A stretch of 64,000 nt of DNA. It comes from Chytridium lagenaria. Taxonomy: Eukaryota; Chytridiomycota; Chytridiomycetes; Chytridiales; Chytridiaceae. The position numbers and the translations under genes are program-made. Shown here in pieces: positions 1 through 12,101 of the stretch (position 1 is the first letter of the stretch; each line of letters opens with the position of its first letter). Location of the stretch: positions 186,001 to 250,000 of the forward strand of contig JAHLKC010000001.1 in assembly GCA_025449115.1 (NCBI GenBank), in the 5' to 3' direction. The notes beneath the pieces are model-generated. The model made no database searches, had not been told where the DNA came from, and saw nothing but the letters and a program-made list of their open reading frames with translations.

Positions 1-1
1 A

Positions 2-163
2 TCCGTCATCCAGATTCAGAAAGAGCTGCCTTCCTTAGAGATCTCCGACTCGCCAAACATCCCTGAAGTGAATGTGAAGTGGCTTGAGACCCAGATGGCG
101 GAAAGGTCTGTTAGAAAAACTGCAGTCAAGAAGGGTGCTGCATTTGTACGATCAATAAATTAA
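2..163 (+). CDS. 3' end of an unrecognised gene (partial)
   Basis: An open frame enters from the left edge and reads about 53 residues to TAA at 161-163. It ends in a basic tail (KKGAAFVRSIN). I do not recognise a family; the stretch is acidic then basic, with a conserved-looking IPEVNVKWLE segment. A GTACGA donor and an AAAAG acceptor near 180 could make a short last intron, giving a slightly different C-terminus. The start lies outside the window. It could also be chance open frame, since it is only 160 bases. Confidence 0.3.
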   Translation, partial: SVIQIQKELPSLEISDSPNIPEVNVKWLETQMAERSVRKTAVKKGAAFVRSIN

Positions 164-507
164 TAATGCGCATATATAAAAGCCCCTGTCACCACACCAA
201 AGTAGCAAAGCCTCCACGCATTAGTTTCGCGATTTTGTGGACCTTTGTTTAAACCTTTGGGCATGCTAAAAGAGGCCATTGTTGTTTAGTATAATATTTG
301 ATGGGGTTGTCAATCACAGATCACAACACATTCTCAACAGTCTACCAAGGAGCAGCAGCAAACCTCACTTTTAAGGCTCCACCGGCGCTCTGATAACCTT
401 CAATTACGTTTTTACTAAGAATCATTCTTCAGCCGATATCTTAGAAAACTTTGTCTGAGAAGCTTACGAGCAGGTTGGAGTAGAGTTGGTTGCGAAATTG
501 CTTTATA
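164..507. other. intergenic, nothing recognised
   Basis: Between the partial left-edge gene and the first plausible ATG of the CEP57-like gene. It contains short frames only. It probably holds the 5' leader of the CEP57-like gene; an upstream exon cannot be excluded. Confidence 0.4.
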
Positions 508-3500
508 ATGGTGGCAAGTTCGAGGATTTTGGATTACTCCAGTGATCGTTCATCCAACCTAGAGATAGACCTGGACAAATTAAGGAGAAACCTGGATGCT
601 GACGTGCAGGCCAGGCAGCGCCAACACAGCCATATTGTTCACAGCCAGCCACATATCAAGCCTAAATCGCTGAAAAGCTTTCATGGGTCAATCCCAGGTT
701 TTGGAAGACAAGCTCATCATCACCTTCAAGGGGCTCGAAAAAATCTGAGAGACTTGGAGTTCGGGCTGCAGAAAACCTATCGGCTTCATATACACGAGGG
801 TTAGGGGTGGATACTAACTCGGGTGGAAATAACTGTTAGTTTGGTTTTTAATAGTCTTTACTATTGGGTTATTATTAATCGCACATCATCAACTGACTAC
901 TACTATTCTTACTCTACTTTAGATTCTCAAGACCAGCCGCCTGTGCATGCGTCGAGATCTAGAATGAGCACGGTGCTTACGGACAGTATGTCATCTTTGT
1001 CAAGCGTAGCATTAGACCAGACAAATCTTGGGGAGACGGATGAGGACCATAATATCCAAGAAATAATTTCAGAGAGGTTCGACGCCTTGATAAACGAGGA
1101 AATCGAGAATGCAAATAGGAAATTGGGTTGGTGTCGATTGATTTACTTTGGTCGCCAAAAAATACTTTCAAAAATTGTCCATATCATTAATTGGATAACG
1201 TACAAAAGGAGCTTGCGGGTGACGAGATAACTAGAAATGTGTCGGAAAACATGACTTCTTCTCGCGTGTCAGTGTATCCGGAAGTTGAAGCGGCAAGGAA
1301 GCTTTATCTCGCGGCGGAACAGCAACAAGTACTCAAAATGTTCAAAAATCTCGACCCAGTCTTTCTCCCGATTACGAAAGACGCGTAGCCTCACCAAATC
1401 TCCACTGCGAGCTTGTCGGTTTTTTCCGAACAAAAATTCGTCCATCACCTCCCCTGTTTCAAATGGCTCAGGAAACATTAAACCTCTGTCAACATTGGAA
1501 CCGCCAACGATTTCTGTGGATAAAGGCACGCCAAGCGCGTCGAATAGTAGAGCTTCAATACATCCCGCACCCGAAGCTTCGCCAAACCAATCGATTAAGT
1601 CATACACATCCATTTCGTCAGTACTTGACGAAGCGCCTAAACGCGATCCTTATCGCCCGCCATCTCAATTGCTCCCACAAGATCCTCATCTTACCGATCT
1701 GTCAACTTTACATTTGAAAACCATCAACCTAGGGTTCAAGTTCAGCGGAGGTCACAATCAGTGATGGCGCGGGCGCCACCTCCAATCGCCATCCCAAGCC
1801 AGTATGGAAGGCAATTGAGACCCCCGAGAGCAAGGTCTCCTCTTATATCCGGATTCCGAATCCATTTCGTCAGTGGATTTTTCGAGAAGCTCTATGCGCT
1901 CTGTATCGCCTATACCTGAACACAGCAGGTCACATGTTGGATCTAGTAAGTATACGTTGTTATATTTTTTACTAAAAAACCATAGGCGTAAATGTGCATT
2001 CGAGCTCTCAAGCAATTAACCAAGGACGAACTTCCCCGGGCAGCATTTACTCTGTCGCTCCGGATCTGGTGGGACTTGCTCACCCTCAAATAAAAGGTTC
2101 AAGATTAAATCTTCACGACCAAGGACCAGAAATGGTTCGAGAGTTTTGGATCTTGCAGAAACCCATTCAACATATGAGTATCAACCATCTACCCGAGGAA
2201 ACGAACAGCAAAGGTATTTGAGCTCAGAATATACACAGAGTTGTTTTTTTATAGTTTAATGACGCCTAATTTTACCATCTTTCTTTTATGAAGCCGTGAT
2301 CAGCGCTTTGAGAACGCTCAAGAGAAAGTCGACCCGATTAGAAGTCGACAAGCAATCTGCAAAAGACAAGATCTCCGATCTTGAAAAGGATTTGATCCAA
2401 ACACGGCACCTTCTCATCAACGAGCAAACTAGAACCTGGACTCGGCAGCAACCGCCAGAAGATATATCATCTCAGCTAAACTCCAATCTTGTGGAAAGCC
2501 CCGTTATTACGGCAAACGATGTACAAAGGAGGAAACTCGAAGACCAGGTTAAATTCCTGGAATCTGAGCTGAAAAACACACGTCAAGCTTTTGACCGTGA
2601 ACATCGGATTGCTGAAGTCAGTCAAGAAGCCCAAGCGATCGCAGCAGAGTTGGTGAAGGAGGCTGAAATTAAGGCCACGGAAAGCCGAGGCTATGCTATC
2701 CATTAAGGAGCAGCAGATGAGAGCAGAGATGGAGGCGGTTTGCGAAGAACTTGGGGCGGAGGTTGATGCGAGGGAAGAAGATATATGGCAAGATGCTTAT
2801 CAAAAAGCTAAAGAAAATTACAAGCTCATAAGCACCTTGTCATTGAAGAGGGAACTCAGATGGATGAGCGTGACTTCTTAGATTCTCGAGTTCCGTCTGC
2901 ACCATTTATTCGAATCGATGGGCCGGGTTCGCCGTTGGATGCGGATATTCAACAGAAATATCTGCAGCGACTCAAGCGTCTCAAAGCCATATCGTAGGAA
3001 CTTCACAACGATCATCAAGCTCTTTAAAGCCGGTGGCAGGGGCAACTCGATCGCGTGCACCGTCAAATGCAGCCTTATCTTTAAACGAAGTGAATCGGAG
3101 CCGCCGGGCACCATCCTTGGAGATGGGACAGGGGTCCGTATAAGCCAGAGTAGGGCTGTCATTGACGAGAAAAAAGCTATATCAAAAGAAGGTATGGGTT
3201 TTTTAATTAATAGCTCTTGGATGGAAAATTCTAACATGCTCCTAACTAACGTATTAGAAATTGAGAACCAACTCGCTTATCTTCGAAATCGTGCTTTGAA
3301 CCTTGAAACTCCAGCTTGAACAATCCCGAGGACTTCATCAACACGCCGTTGCAGAGAGAGACCTTGCACGAGAAGAACTTACAAGACTTCAAGAACGTAT
3401 TCGAAAACGAGAACGCAAACTGCGACGTCTTTCTCAAATCCCACCCATGTCACCACATTTCCGACGATCACGGTCACCATCACCTGTTCGTGCCTCACCA

Positions 3501-5409
3501 CGTCGACCCACTCGTACCGAAAGGGTTCGAGAATGGCAAGGCGAGCGAGGGTCGCCGTCATTTACGGAGGATGAAATTGTTTGCACCGACTGAGGCATGG
3601 ATCGCGGATGAGACTGCTTCCCAGATCGTTGGACCTGATACGGAAGACACAGGAGCAGAAGGTGATGTTGAGGAACTTCGTGGGCTTTCAGAAGACACAC
3701 TAAGGATGAACGATATGTCAAGGGAATCTTCTTTCGGGTTTTTAAATGAAAGAGATATAAGGCAGATTCGAGATGAGATGGGCAGGGCCAAAAAGGAGTC
3801 GTCGAGAGCACCAGCTAGATCTCGTGCAGATTCGCAGGTTAGTTTTATGATGTTAGATTGTATATTTAAAGGTTTGTCTTCAGGCTGCTTCGAGCAAAAG
3901 GTCACGAGTACCGATTTGGAAAGACACCACGGCCTTGTCCAGTGATCCCCGAACTAGGGATTATGCACGCACAACTACGCGCACAAGGTCAAAAAGTGAG
4001 GGTGTTAGGAGAAGATCAAGATCTCCTATTTCGAAAGATAGGCAAGATGGGCGTGGACGAGAAATGCCATTTATCGTTGGAACGGTAAAATTTTTGTTCA
4101 GACTGACGATGTTAACTTTTTTTTTTTTGAAGAATGCTGGAAAATCGTACTCAGTGACTGCAAACCTGCAGCAGGTCTTTTCGCTTCTCAAATCGCATAA
4201 CCCATTGCTATGCACGGTCTGCAATAAGCGAGAGAATATGTATAGGGAGGACCCAGGTATAGTATTCTAATGTCAATTTCTTTTCTTTTTCCGATTTCCT
4301 TTTTCCCTTTCACACTGGCCGTACATCAATTAATTTCCTTTATTTTTTGAAAATGAAAGACTTTTTGCATAAAGACGAGCACCATTGCGACCTCCATAGT
4401 CACGATGAAGGTCCTGAAGATGAAGAACGTAGAGGTAATCTTCAATCCATCTTGAGTTACCTCGAAGATGAGTTCCGAGCATTGAGAAGGTGCGTGACTC
4501 CCTTAAAAAACAATCCACTAAATCTTCGTGTAGCAAGTACAATAGTCTTGTCGTCAAGTATGAGGCTGAAGCCAGAGATTCCGCCCTGGCACTGGCAGAA
4601 GGCAAGGGATACCCCAGACGCAGCCAACGCCTCAAAGACATTGGTGATGAACTCAAGGAAGTGATTCAAGACATGAGTGTTAAGGTACCTCAATGTTTTC
4701 TCTGTGTTTCTCTAATTTTTTCAAGGGTGAACAAATTGACATTATGAAAGACGTTGTCCTATCTTCCACTCGCCATTTCGAAACCTATCATTCAAGAAAA
4801 CGCGCCACATCCCCAACGCCTGCCGCAAGACGTCATCGATCCCATTCAGAACGTCCTCAACGCGAACGTTCGACAACGCGTCCCTCGACACCTCATCGTC
4901 CAGCTTCAAGACCCATGGAACCACGAGAACGTTCCTCAACCATGCCCGTGAAACGTCCACAACCACGTCCATCCACCCCATTCTCTACCTCACGCTCTCC
5001 AACGTTCCTCTCAAACCGTCCATCTTCACCTTTAGTCACCGCCATCCCCACTTATCCACGCCATCGCAGCCCACTCTCAGGTGGCGGATGGACGCGGAAT
5101 GGTGAAGATCCACGTCCGTTTAGTCGAATAGGTCCTAAGGGCGGGTACGTGGGTGTCGGGCTGACGTCATCCACCTTTACCCCGTTTGCGGTTCCGAAAG
5201 CAAAACCCGTGGAAATCGACATGACGGACCGTGGAAGACGTATGAGTGGTGGAAGGAGGAGAAGCAGCTCGCATGCTCCGTCTTTAGGGGATGGGGTGTC
5301 GCCTTTTGAAAGGGCGAGGAGTATAAGTCCGAGTAGGGCTGTTGCGAGTTTATCGCTTTTGAAGAGTAGTTTGAAGGTTCAGGAGGCGTTGGTTGAAGCC
5401 AGGACGTAG
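508..5409 (+). CDS. CEP57-like centrosome/spindle-pole microtubule-binding protein
   Basis: Large multi-exon gene matching the CEP57 / fungal PPC89 type of centrosome and spindle-pole-body protein. Evidence, in order: a low-complexity Ser-rich N-terminus; a coiled coil near 2296-2440 with the pattern ISALRTLKRKSTRLEVDK; more coiled coil near 2690-3460; a Ser/Arg/Pro-rich linker; then the CEP57 C-terminal microtubule-binding module. That module starts MPFIVGTNAGKSYSVTANL at 4060-4170, spliced over an intron at about 4085-4133, followed by LLCTVCNKRE with its Cys pair. It continues with the helix LKDIGDELKEVIQDMSVKGE at about 4630-4730. The C-terminal 220 residues are a basic Pro/Ser/Arg-rich tail ending at TAG 5407-5409. 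The frame breaks near 1270, 2880, 3590 and 4490. The start is uncertain; 508 is the first ATG of the first long frame, and a neighbouring frame with a GTTAGT donor at about 848 also joins to the next exon. Confidence 0.72.
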
Positions 5410-5794
5410 GATGGTGATGTGAATTTGTATGCCAGTTTCTGGATCTTTTGATGTTTTTATATGTCTTTTTGGTGATCTGATGATTAAATTATTGCTTAAG
5501 CTAATAGAGTTTGGTAGAATCTGTATGAGCTTGATTTATTACTTAAGAAGTCTCTTTGTTATTTCATGGCCCTAAAATAAGTTTCGCATCTCGTACTAAT
5601 AAAAACCCTTTTTTGATCAAAGCTTATATATTTAAACACCCACTTTACACCTCCCCAAAAGTGTCCCATCAATTTCGTCTGACCGTCCCATTTCCCCCAC
5701 CCAATAAGCCTGCGATAATGTGCGCCGAATGAGATGTGCGATTCACAAAAAAAACGTAACAAAGACAGCTTACTCCAAAAGGCAATCCCCTGTC
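5410..5794. other. convergent intergenic region, nothing recognised
   Basis: AT-rich spacer between the 3' ends of the CEP57-like gene and the secreted-protein gene. It must contain both 3' UTRs. No coding signal seen. Confidence 0.4.
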
Positions 5795-6681
5795 TTAGAA
5801 AGCGTTCTGAAATCTCCAGATATCAAGACCTAAACGAAAAAATTAGAAGTCAAAATAAAATAATCCATTTAACCACGTAACAAAAACCCTGCACAAATGC
5901 ACAAAATAAAGAGGCACTCACTTGAACTCGTCAAAATTGCCCCATTTGCGTCCGTCCCCTGCCAACCCACCCTCACTGTAATATTACAACTATTCCTTTC
6001 CGTACAAAGTTGTCCACAAATATTATCAATACAAGTACACGTTGCAAGTGTACAACTCGTTGGCTCCCACATGACCCCATTCTCAGTGGGCACACCTAGA
6101 CAATAATCCACATCAATATAAAAACCAAAGCTTTGGATAGTACTACCATTCCTCAACGTCACTCGAACCGTCCGTGCAGGAACATAATGCAACCCTCCAT
6201 CACTGAACCGCGTCCACGAGACCATCCCTGTTTTAAACAGCTGCCCACGGAAAAAGAGGACCATTTGAATTTTCGGCACATTCAAAGTCGAAAGCGACCA
6301 TTGAGTGAGAAGCGGGAAACTCCCAGGCACCACCATTTCACTATACTCATCGACGAACGGATAAAAACTGGCGGTTCGAATGATATCGATCCCAACACTG
6401 CTCGTCGTGTTCCCAACCTGACTCGTCTTATTCGATGCGATGAATTGCATGAAAAAGACGCTAGGGAGTCCCTTTGTGTACGCCATCTCCGTTGTGGAGG
6501 CGGTCTGGAGGATCGTGCCGCAGCTCTTTGAAAACCCGCAATAGGCGTTGGAGATGTCGGACCAGGAGGGAGGGTCGTGGTCGGCACCTTGAGAGGTGAC
6601 ACCGGTAGGGTGGAGGAGGAGAAATTGGAGGATGTGGGACAGGAGGATAGCGAGTAAGTGAGATGAGATGAGAGGTCTCAT
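5795..6681 (-). CDS. secreted Cys-rich protein of unknown function
   Basis: Reads from ATG at 6681 with a clear hydrophobic signal peptide over residues 1-30 (HLLAILLSHILQFLLLH). The mature part is about 230 residues, with several N-glycosylation sequons (NKTS, NTTS, NGS, NIT). Near the end is a cysteine cluster, CTLATCTCIDNICGQLC. The first exon ends at 5922 before a GTGAGT donor. An intron to 5830 followed by a short last exon gives the ending SLDIWRFQNAF and a stop at 5795-5797. An alternative acceptor would end the protein at about 5869. No frame breaks are seen, in contrast to its neighbours. I do not recognise the family. Location outside the cell or in the wall is inferred from the signal peptide. 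Confidence 0.65.
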
Positions 6682-7663
6682 GATGTTTGTAAGTGGGAGG
6701 ATGCAAAAGGTTGATTTGTTTATTTAACAGGTTCACAAAACACAACTTGTCAAAAAAATGCAATCTCTTATGGGTGCTCTCAATGCACCACCTGCATGCA
6801 CACTATAAACGGATCCAAGGACACAATAAATCAAAAGAACTTGACTTATTGGGGAAAATTGGAAGCAACGCGAGTGGGTCGGTGAAACGGCGTTTTTGTT
6901 AGGGTTTTGAGGACGAACGAACGGGCTAACGAGGGAGCTGAAATAAAATGAAAAAAAAAAACTGAGGCGAAGAAAGTGGAAAGCCAAGTGTAAACGATGG
7001 AGGAGGTGGGGAGGGTAAAAAAACATAATAGTAGGACACTAAAACGAACCAGAAACAAGAACCAGGCTCACAAATCATCCGCCCCCTCTCTAAACATGTC
7101 CAACCCCCCCCCCCCATACGCACTCCAAGAAACAGCATTGCCAAACAAAGACAGCAATATAGTCCCAGGACTAAACCCTTTATCGATCAAAAAATAAAAA
7201 ATCAACAGGGAAGAGGGAAGAAACACACACACACACACACACGCGGGAGGCAACAAAAACCACAAACAAAAACTAAAAGGTAGAAAAAAAGGAGAGTGCA
7301 CAATGACCCTCAAGAAACAACTAAAAGATAAAAAAAAAAAAAAAAGGATGCTAGAAAAAAAGAGGTTGAGGTATCGGAAGCCAACCACAGGATGTCAAAA
7401 GATAACGGGATAAAAGGTTACAAAAAAAAAGGCACGACCCGAGGTTTTTGCTATATATGGGTCGCAAAAAACAGAGGAAACTCATGGTAGGGGGGTTTTC
7501 TTTTTTGGCCAGCAAACCAAGAGCGATGACATCAAACGGGGGTAGGGAGTAAGAATAAGAAATAGACAATGAACGGAATAACGTGCATTCAAATCCCGCC
7601 TTCTTAATCAACGCTAAAACTATGATAGTCTACATCAAATCCTTCTTCTTTTTGTTGGCCTTA
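6682..7663. other. 980-bp intergenic region with simple repeats
   Basis: Promoter of the secreted-protein gene on one side and 3' flank of the PP1 gene on the other. It holds a 12-C run at 7104-7115, (AC)10 at 7223-7242 and several A-runs. No coding signal on either strand; the open frames here are repeat-driven. Confidence 0.5.
7223..7242 (+). repeat. (AC)10 microsatellite
   Basis: Ten uninterrupted AC units read directly from the sequence. Likely length-variable. Confidence 0.9.
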
Positions 7664-9002
<1,339 letters not shown>

Positions 9003-10272
9003 GATCACAGTTCAAGCTTTAATGATCCCTGTCGATGAGAAAAGGTCCCGTTAACATTAATTCCTGTAAGTTCGGTGTGACTCATGAGAGGTGAAGGGAG
9101 GTTGTGGTTGCCACCAAAAATGTCTCGTCCGCGTTTGCTTAAATCAAAATGCCCGTCCATTCCAAAGTTCCAGCGTTATCCATATCACTTAACCACCAGC
9201 CTTCACCTTGCATCACTAAAATAAAAAAACGGCAAAGCATAGACAACAGCAACAGGGTGTATGAGATTGTATCTGCCCAAAATCCAAGACAATAGTTTTC
9301 TTTCCAGACTGATACGACAGAAAAAGCGAGATAGAGTAGTGCAGCGCAAGTTTACCTTTCGATATCCGAGTATCGACAGGTAGTTGGTGAGTGATAGTGT
9401 GTGTTGTGTATTGGAAGTAGGTGAAGAGCAGCAGTTGCAGAGCGAGCAGGTAGTGTAGTTGGAAGCAAGCAATGCAGGTGATGTAGCTCTTTCTGAATTT
9501 TTCTTGATTTGTGTAACAACAGCAAGTTTTCTTCTCGTTTTCAGAACTGAATTAAATTTTTTTTATGAATTGCTTGTTTTTTCTTTGGGACCCTTTGTTG
9601 ACGATGCGATCGTCAGTAGGGAGGTGGAGAGGTGAGGAGGGTGGGGTTAAGAGGTTAAGAGGGACTACACTCTCACTCACCCCTTATGTATTCTCCTTTT
9701 ATATCCGACATTCCCGTTGTTGTGCTTGTATAAATGTGGAATGTTCTATGCTCAAATAATTGTGTAATGATGTGGATTTCGTGGATCTGTAAAAGTACTC
9801 ACAAATATTCACAACGCAGCTATCTGCAATCCTTTTTAGTTTCTTTACGTTATTCTATCACATTTACATAAGACTTCTTCTGATACTTTATCGTGTGTTT
9901 TTTTGTAAACCATTTACCTCTGCTGTGATTACCACCAAATAAATAGTTGCGCGACGCGTGTATAACGACACGAAGGGACTCATGTAGATGCGGCTTTTAG
10001 CGACACGTCTGTGAGTAAAAAAGGTACGCGCTTTTGTTTATTCTGCGAGAGTATAAAAGGAGCAGATATTTCACCAATTTCCAATTATTTTCTTTCCAAC
10101 TTTTCAACTTGTTCACACGCTCACGCTCACGTCATCCCTGACCGAAAACTCAACCCAGAAGCAATACGAAATGTCAGTCAGTCATCAGTCTGCATACTGC
10201 ATGTCGTTACTAACACTTTATACATGCCGTTTTGCCATGCCGTGGTTCTTTCTTTATCAACACAGGCAGAAG
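9003..10272. other. 1.27-kb divergent promoter region
   Basis: Lies between the start of the PP1 gene (-) and that of an orphan gene (+). Short frames only. A possible upstream exon or leader intron for the orphan gene sits at about 10171-10265, where an ATG is followed by GTCAGT and CACAG precedes the chosen ATG. No other signal recognised. Confidence 0.4.
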
Positions 10273-11147
10273 ATGAACGGAAGCAACACCAACATCTTTG
10301 ACGACAGCAATATCAACGACAATAACAACAGCAATGCCAGTAACAACAGCAGCGGCATGAACGAGTTGGAGAATACGACGGCAATTCCTTCTCCTGTTAG
10401 TGATGTCCGTCTATTCAAGTTTTTTACTCTATACTATTATAATCGCTTTTTCCTCCCGAGAGTTTTATTTTCTAACGCTATTGCTCTTGATCTTGTTTGG
10501 AACCGACTTACATATTTTTTGATTGATTTTTTTTCGCACAGACATCATCATCTCGCGAAAACGACAGCCAAGAACTGCCATCAGCTCAAGGGACATTTGA
10601 CGTATCATCTCATACAAAAGACTTTTTTGGCACATCGCAGCTATCAGCCGATATTCTCGGCAATGTGCCTACCTTTGATGCTGAATCTCTCATGATGGAG
10701 ATTCAAGAATTCCATGGAAAGTCAGAGAGTCTGCTTAATTGTAAGTCCAAAGTATGGAAGAGGCTACATGAACTAACTGATGGATGGGTGCTGGACAACA
10801 GCCTTGACGGAGGAGTTGTTTCAGCTATACCAGGACATGGCACAGTCGCTTTGGGGACAATCGAACGACTTTTTTGAGTACACGGGCTACAACGCTTCGT
10901 TGAACATCCAGAACCTTCAGGAGACTGAGCGCATGCAAGGTTAATCTTTCTTTCTTTCCCTTGCTTTCATTTACAGCCAATGGATGGGCTGACCCATTCA
11001 TTTTTGACAGAAATATCACGAGCAAAGGTAAAATGATTTTAAAGATAAAAAGATATTACTTATTTATTTGAAAAATAGCTTGCAGGCTTTTATAGCGCCT
11101 TGCGTGAGTCGTTTGGACATTACCTTCAGGGATCTTTGGGCAACTGA
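10273..11147 (+). CDS. orphan protein, five exons
   Basis: Five exons join in frame with canonical sites: 10273-10395, 10542-10740, 10802-10939, 10977-11027 and 11086-11147. The first exon encodes an Asn/Ser-rich tract. The second is acidic, with SQLSADILGNVPTFDAESLM. Exons 3-5 are better structured: LTEELFQLYQDMAQSLWGQ, ANGWADPFIFDRNI and KGFYSALRESFGHYLQGSLG. Total about 190 residues, with no signal peptide or membrane segment. I recognise no domain. That five exons splice without a single frame break supports a real gene. The start could be earlier at 10171 through a leader intron. Confidence 0.55.
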
Positions 11148-12101
11148 GGAACAAGTCCAACAGCTTGTATGGGCGAGCCACTTACTTCGAATCTACATGA
11201 GAAGGGGGTAAAAGAGCAATATGGTCAGAAATCTTGATCTGGACGCATGTAGAAGAGGGAGAGGAGGGAGGGGAGATAAGGAAGAAGTTGTGTGCAGAGA
11301 GAATTCGTCTTCAGCATTGTAGTAAAGTAGTTATGCATCAGCCCAAAAGCATCCCAAATTGAGGAGGACAGTTGGGAGGCCGAAAAACTCGACCACCTTC
11401 CTGCCGCACCCGGGCGAGAGTACTCTTGTTAGCCCTACCCCACCCAAAGGCAGAATAGAGCATTCAGATGACACGCATGAATATAACACCATCATTAGAA
11501 GCAGGGAGTAGGAAGGAAGGAAGGAGATGATAATGATAATTTAGGTCTGTGCATAGTTGAGGCGCTATGTAGGATACGTTAACACTCACCATAAGAAAGT
11601 TGGATGTTGGATGATGATGATTGACATAGTTTTTTTTTTTTTTTTGAGAAAAACAGGTTGAGATGATTTTACAACTCATAATAAAATATTTAACATTGAT
11701 GCTCGGGGATTATTTTTCTATTAAATAATTTTTAACTACATATCAAATACCGTTATTAATAATGTATTTAATAAATAAAATCCATTATAGAATTGAATAT
11801 CACATGGGGAAGGGAAGGGAAAGAAAGTCAAAGGCTTTCAAAGGGATATTTATCAGTTTATTAATAAATAAATATTAATTAATAAATAATTAGCAAAGTG
11901 ATACAAACTAATTTCCATATTCCCACGTCCTTGTGCTCATCATCATCAACAGCGTTACAGCAGCCCTTTCGAATTAAATAATAAAACTAAAATAAATTAA
12001 AATAAATACAAAAAATATAAAAGAAAAAGCATCTCTCCCCTCAATAAATATTTAGTATAGCATCCATCCATACACATATCTATCCAAATATCCATTCATT
12101 C
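11148..12101. other. AT-rich intergenic region
   Basis: About 950 bases. The first part is purine-rich 3' flank, with GGAAGGAAGG near 11511. From 11640 it is very AT-rich with repeated TAATAAATAA-like words. No coding signal. It probably holds the 3' UTR of the orphan gene and the promoter of the TMEM214-like gene. Confidence 0.45.

Noticed and set aside
6997..7388. Open frames on both strands in the PP1 3' flank
   Set aside because: Driven by homopolymer and AC repeats; composition is not protein-like.
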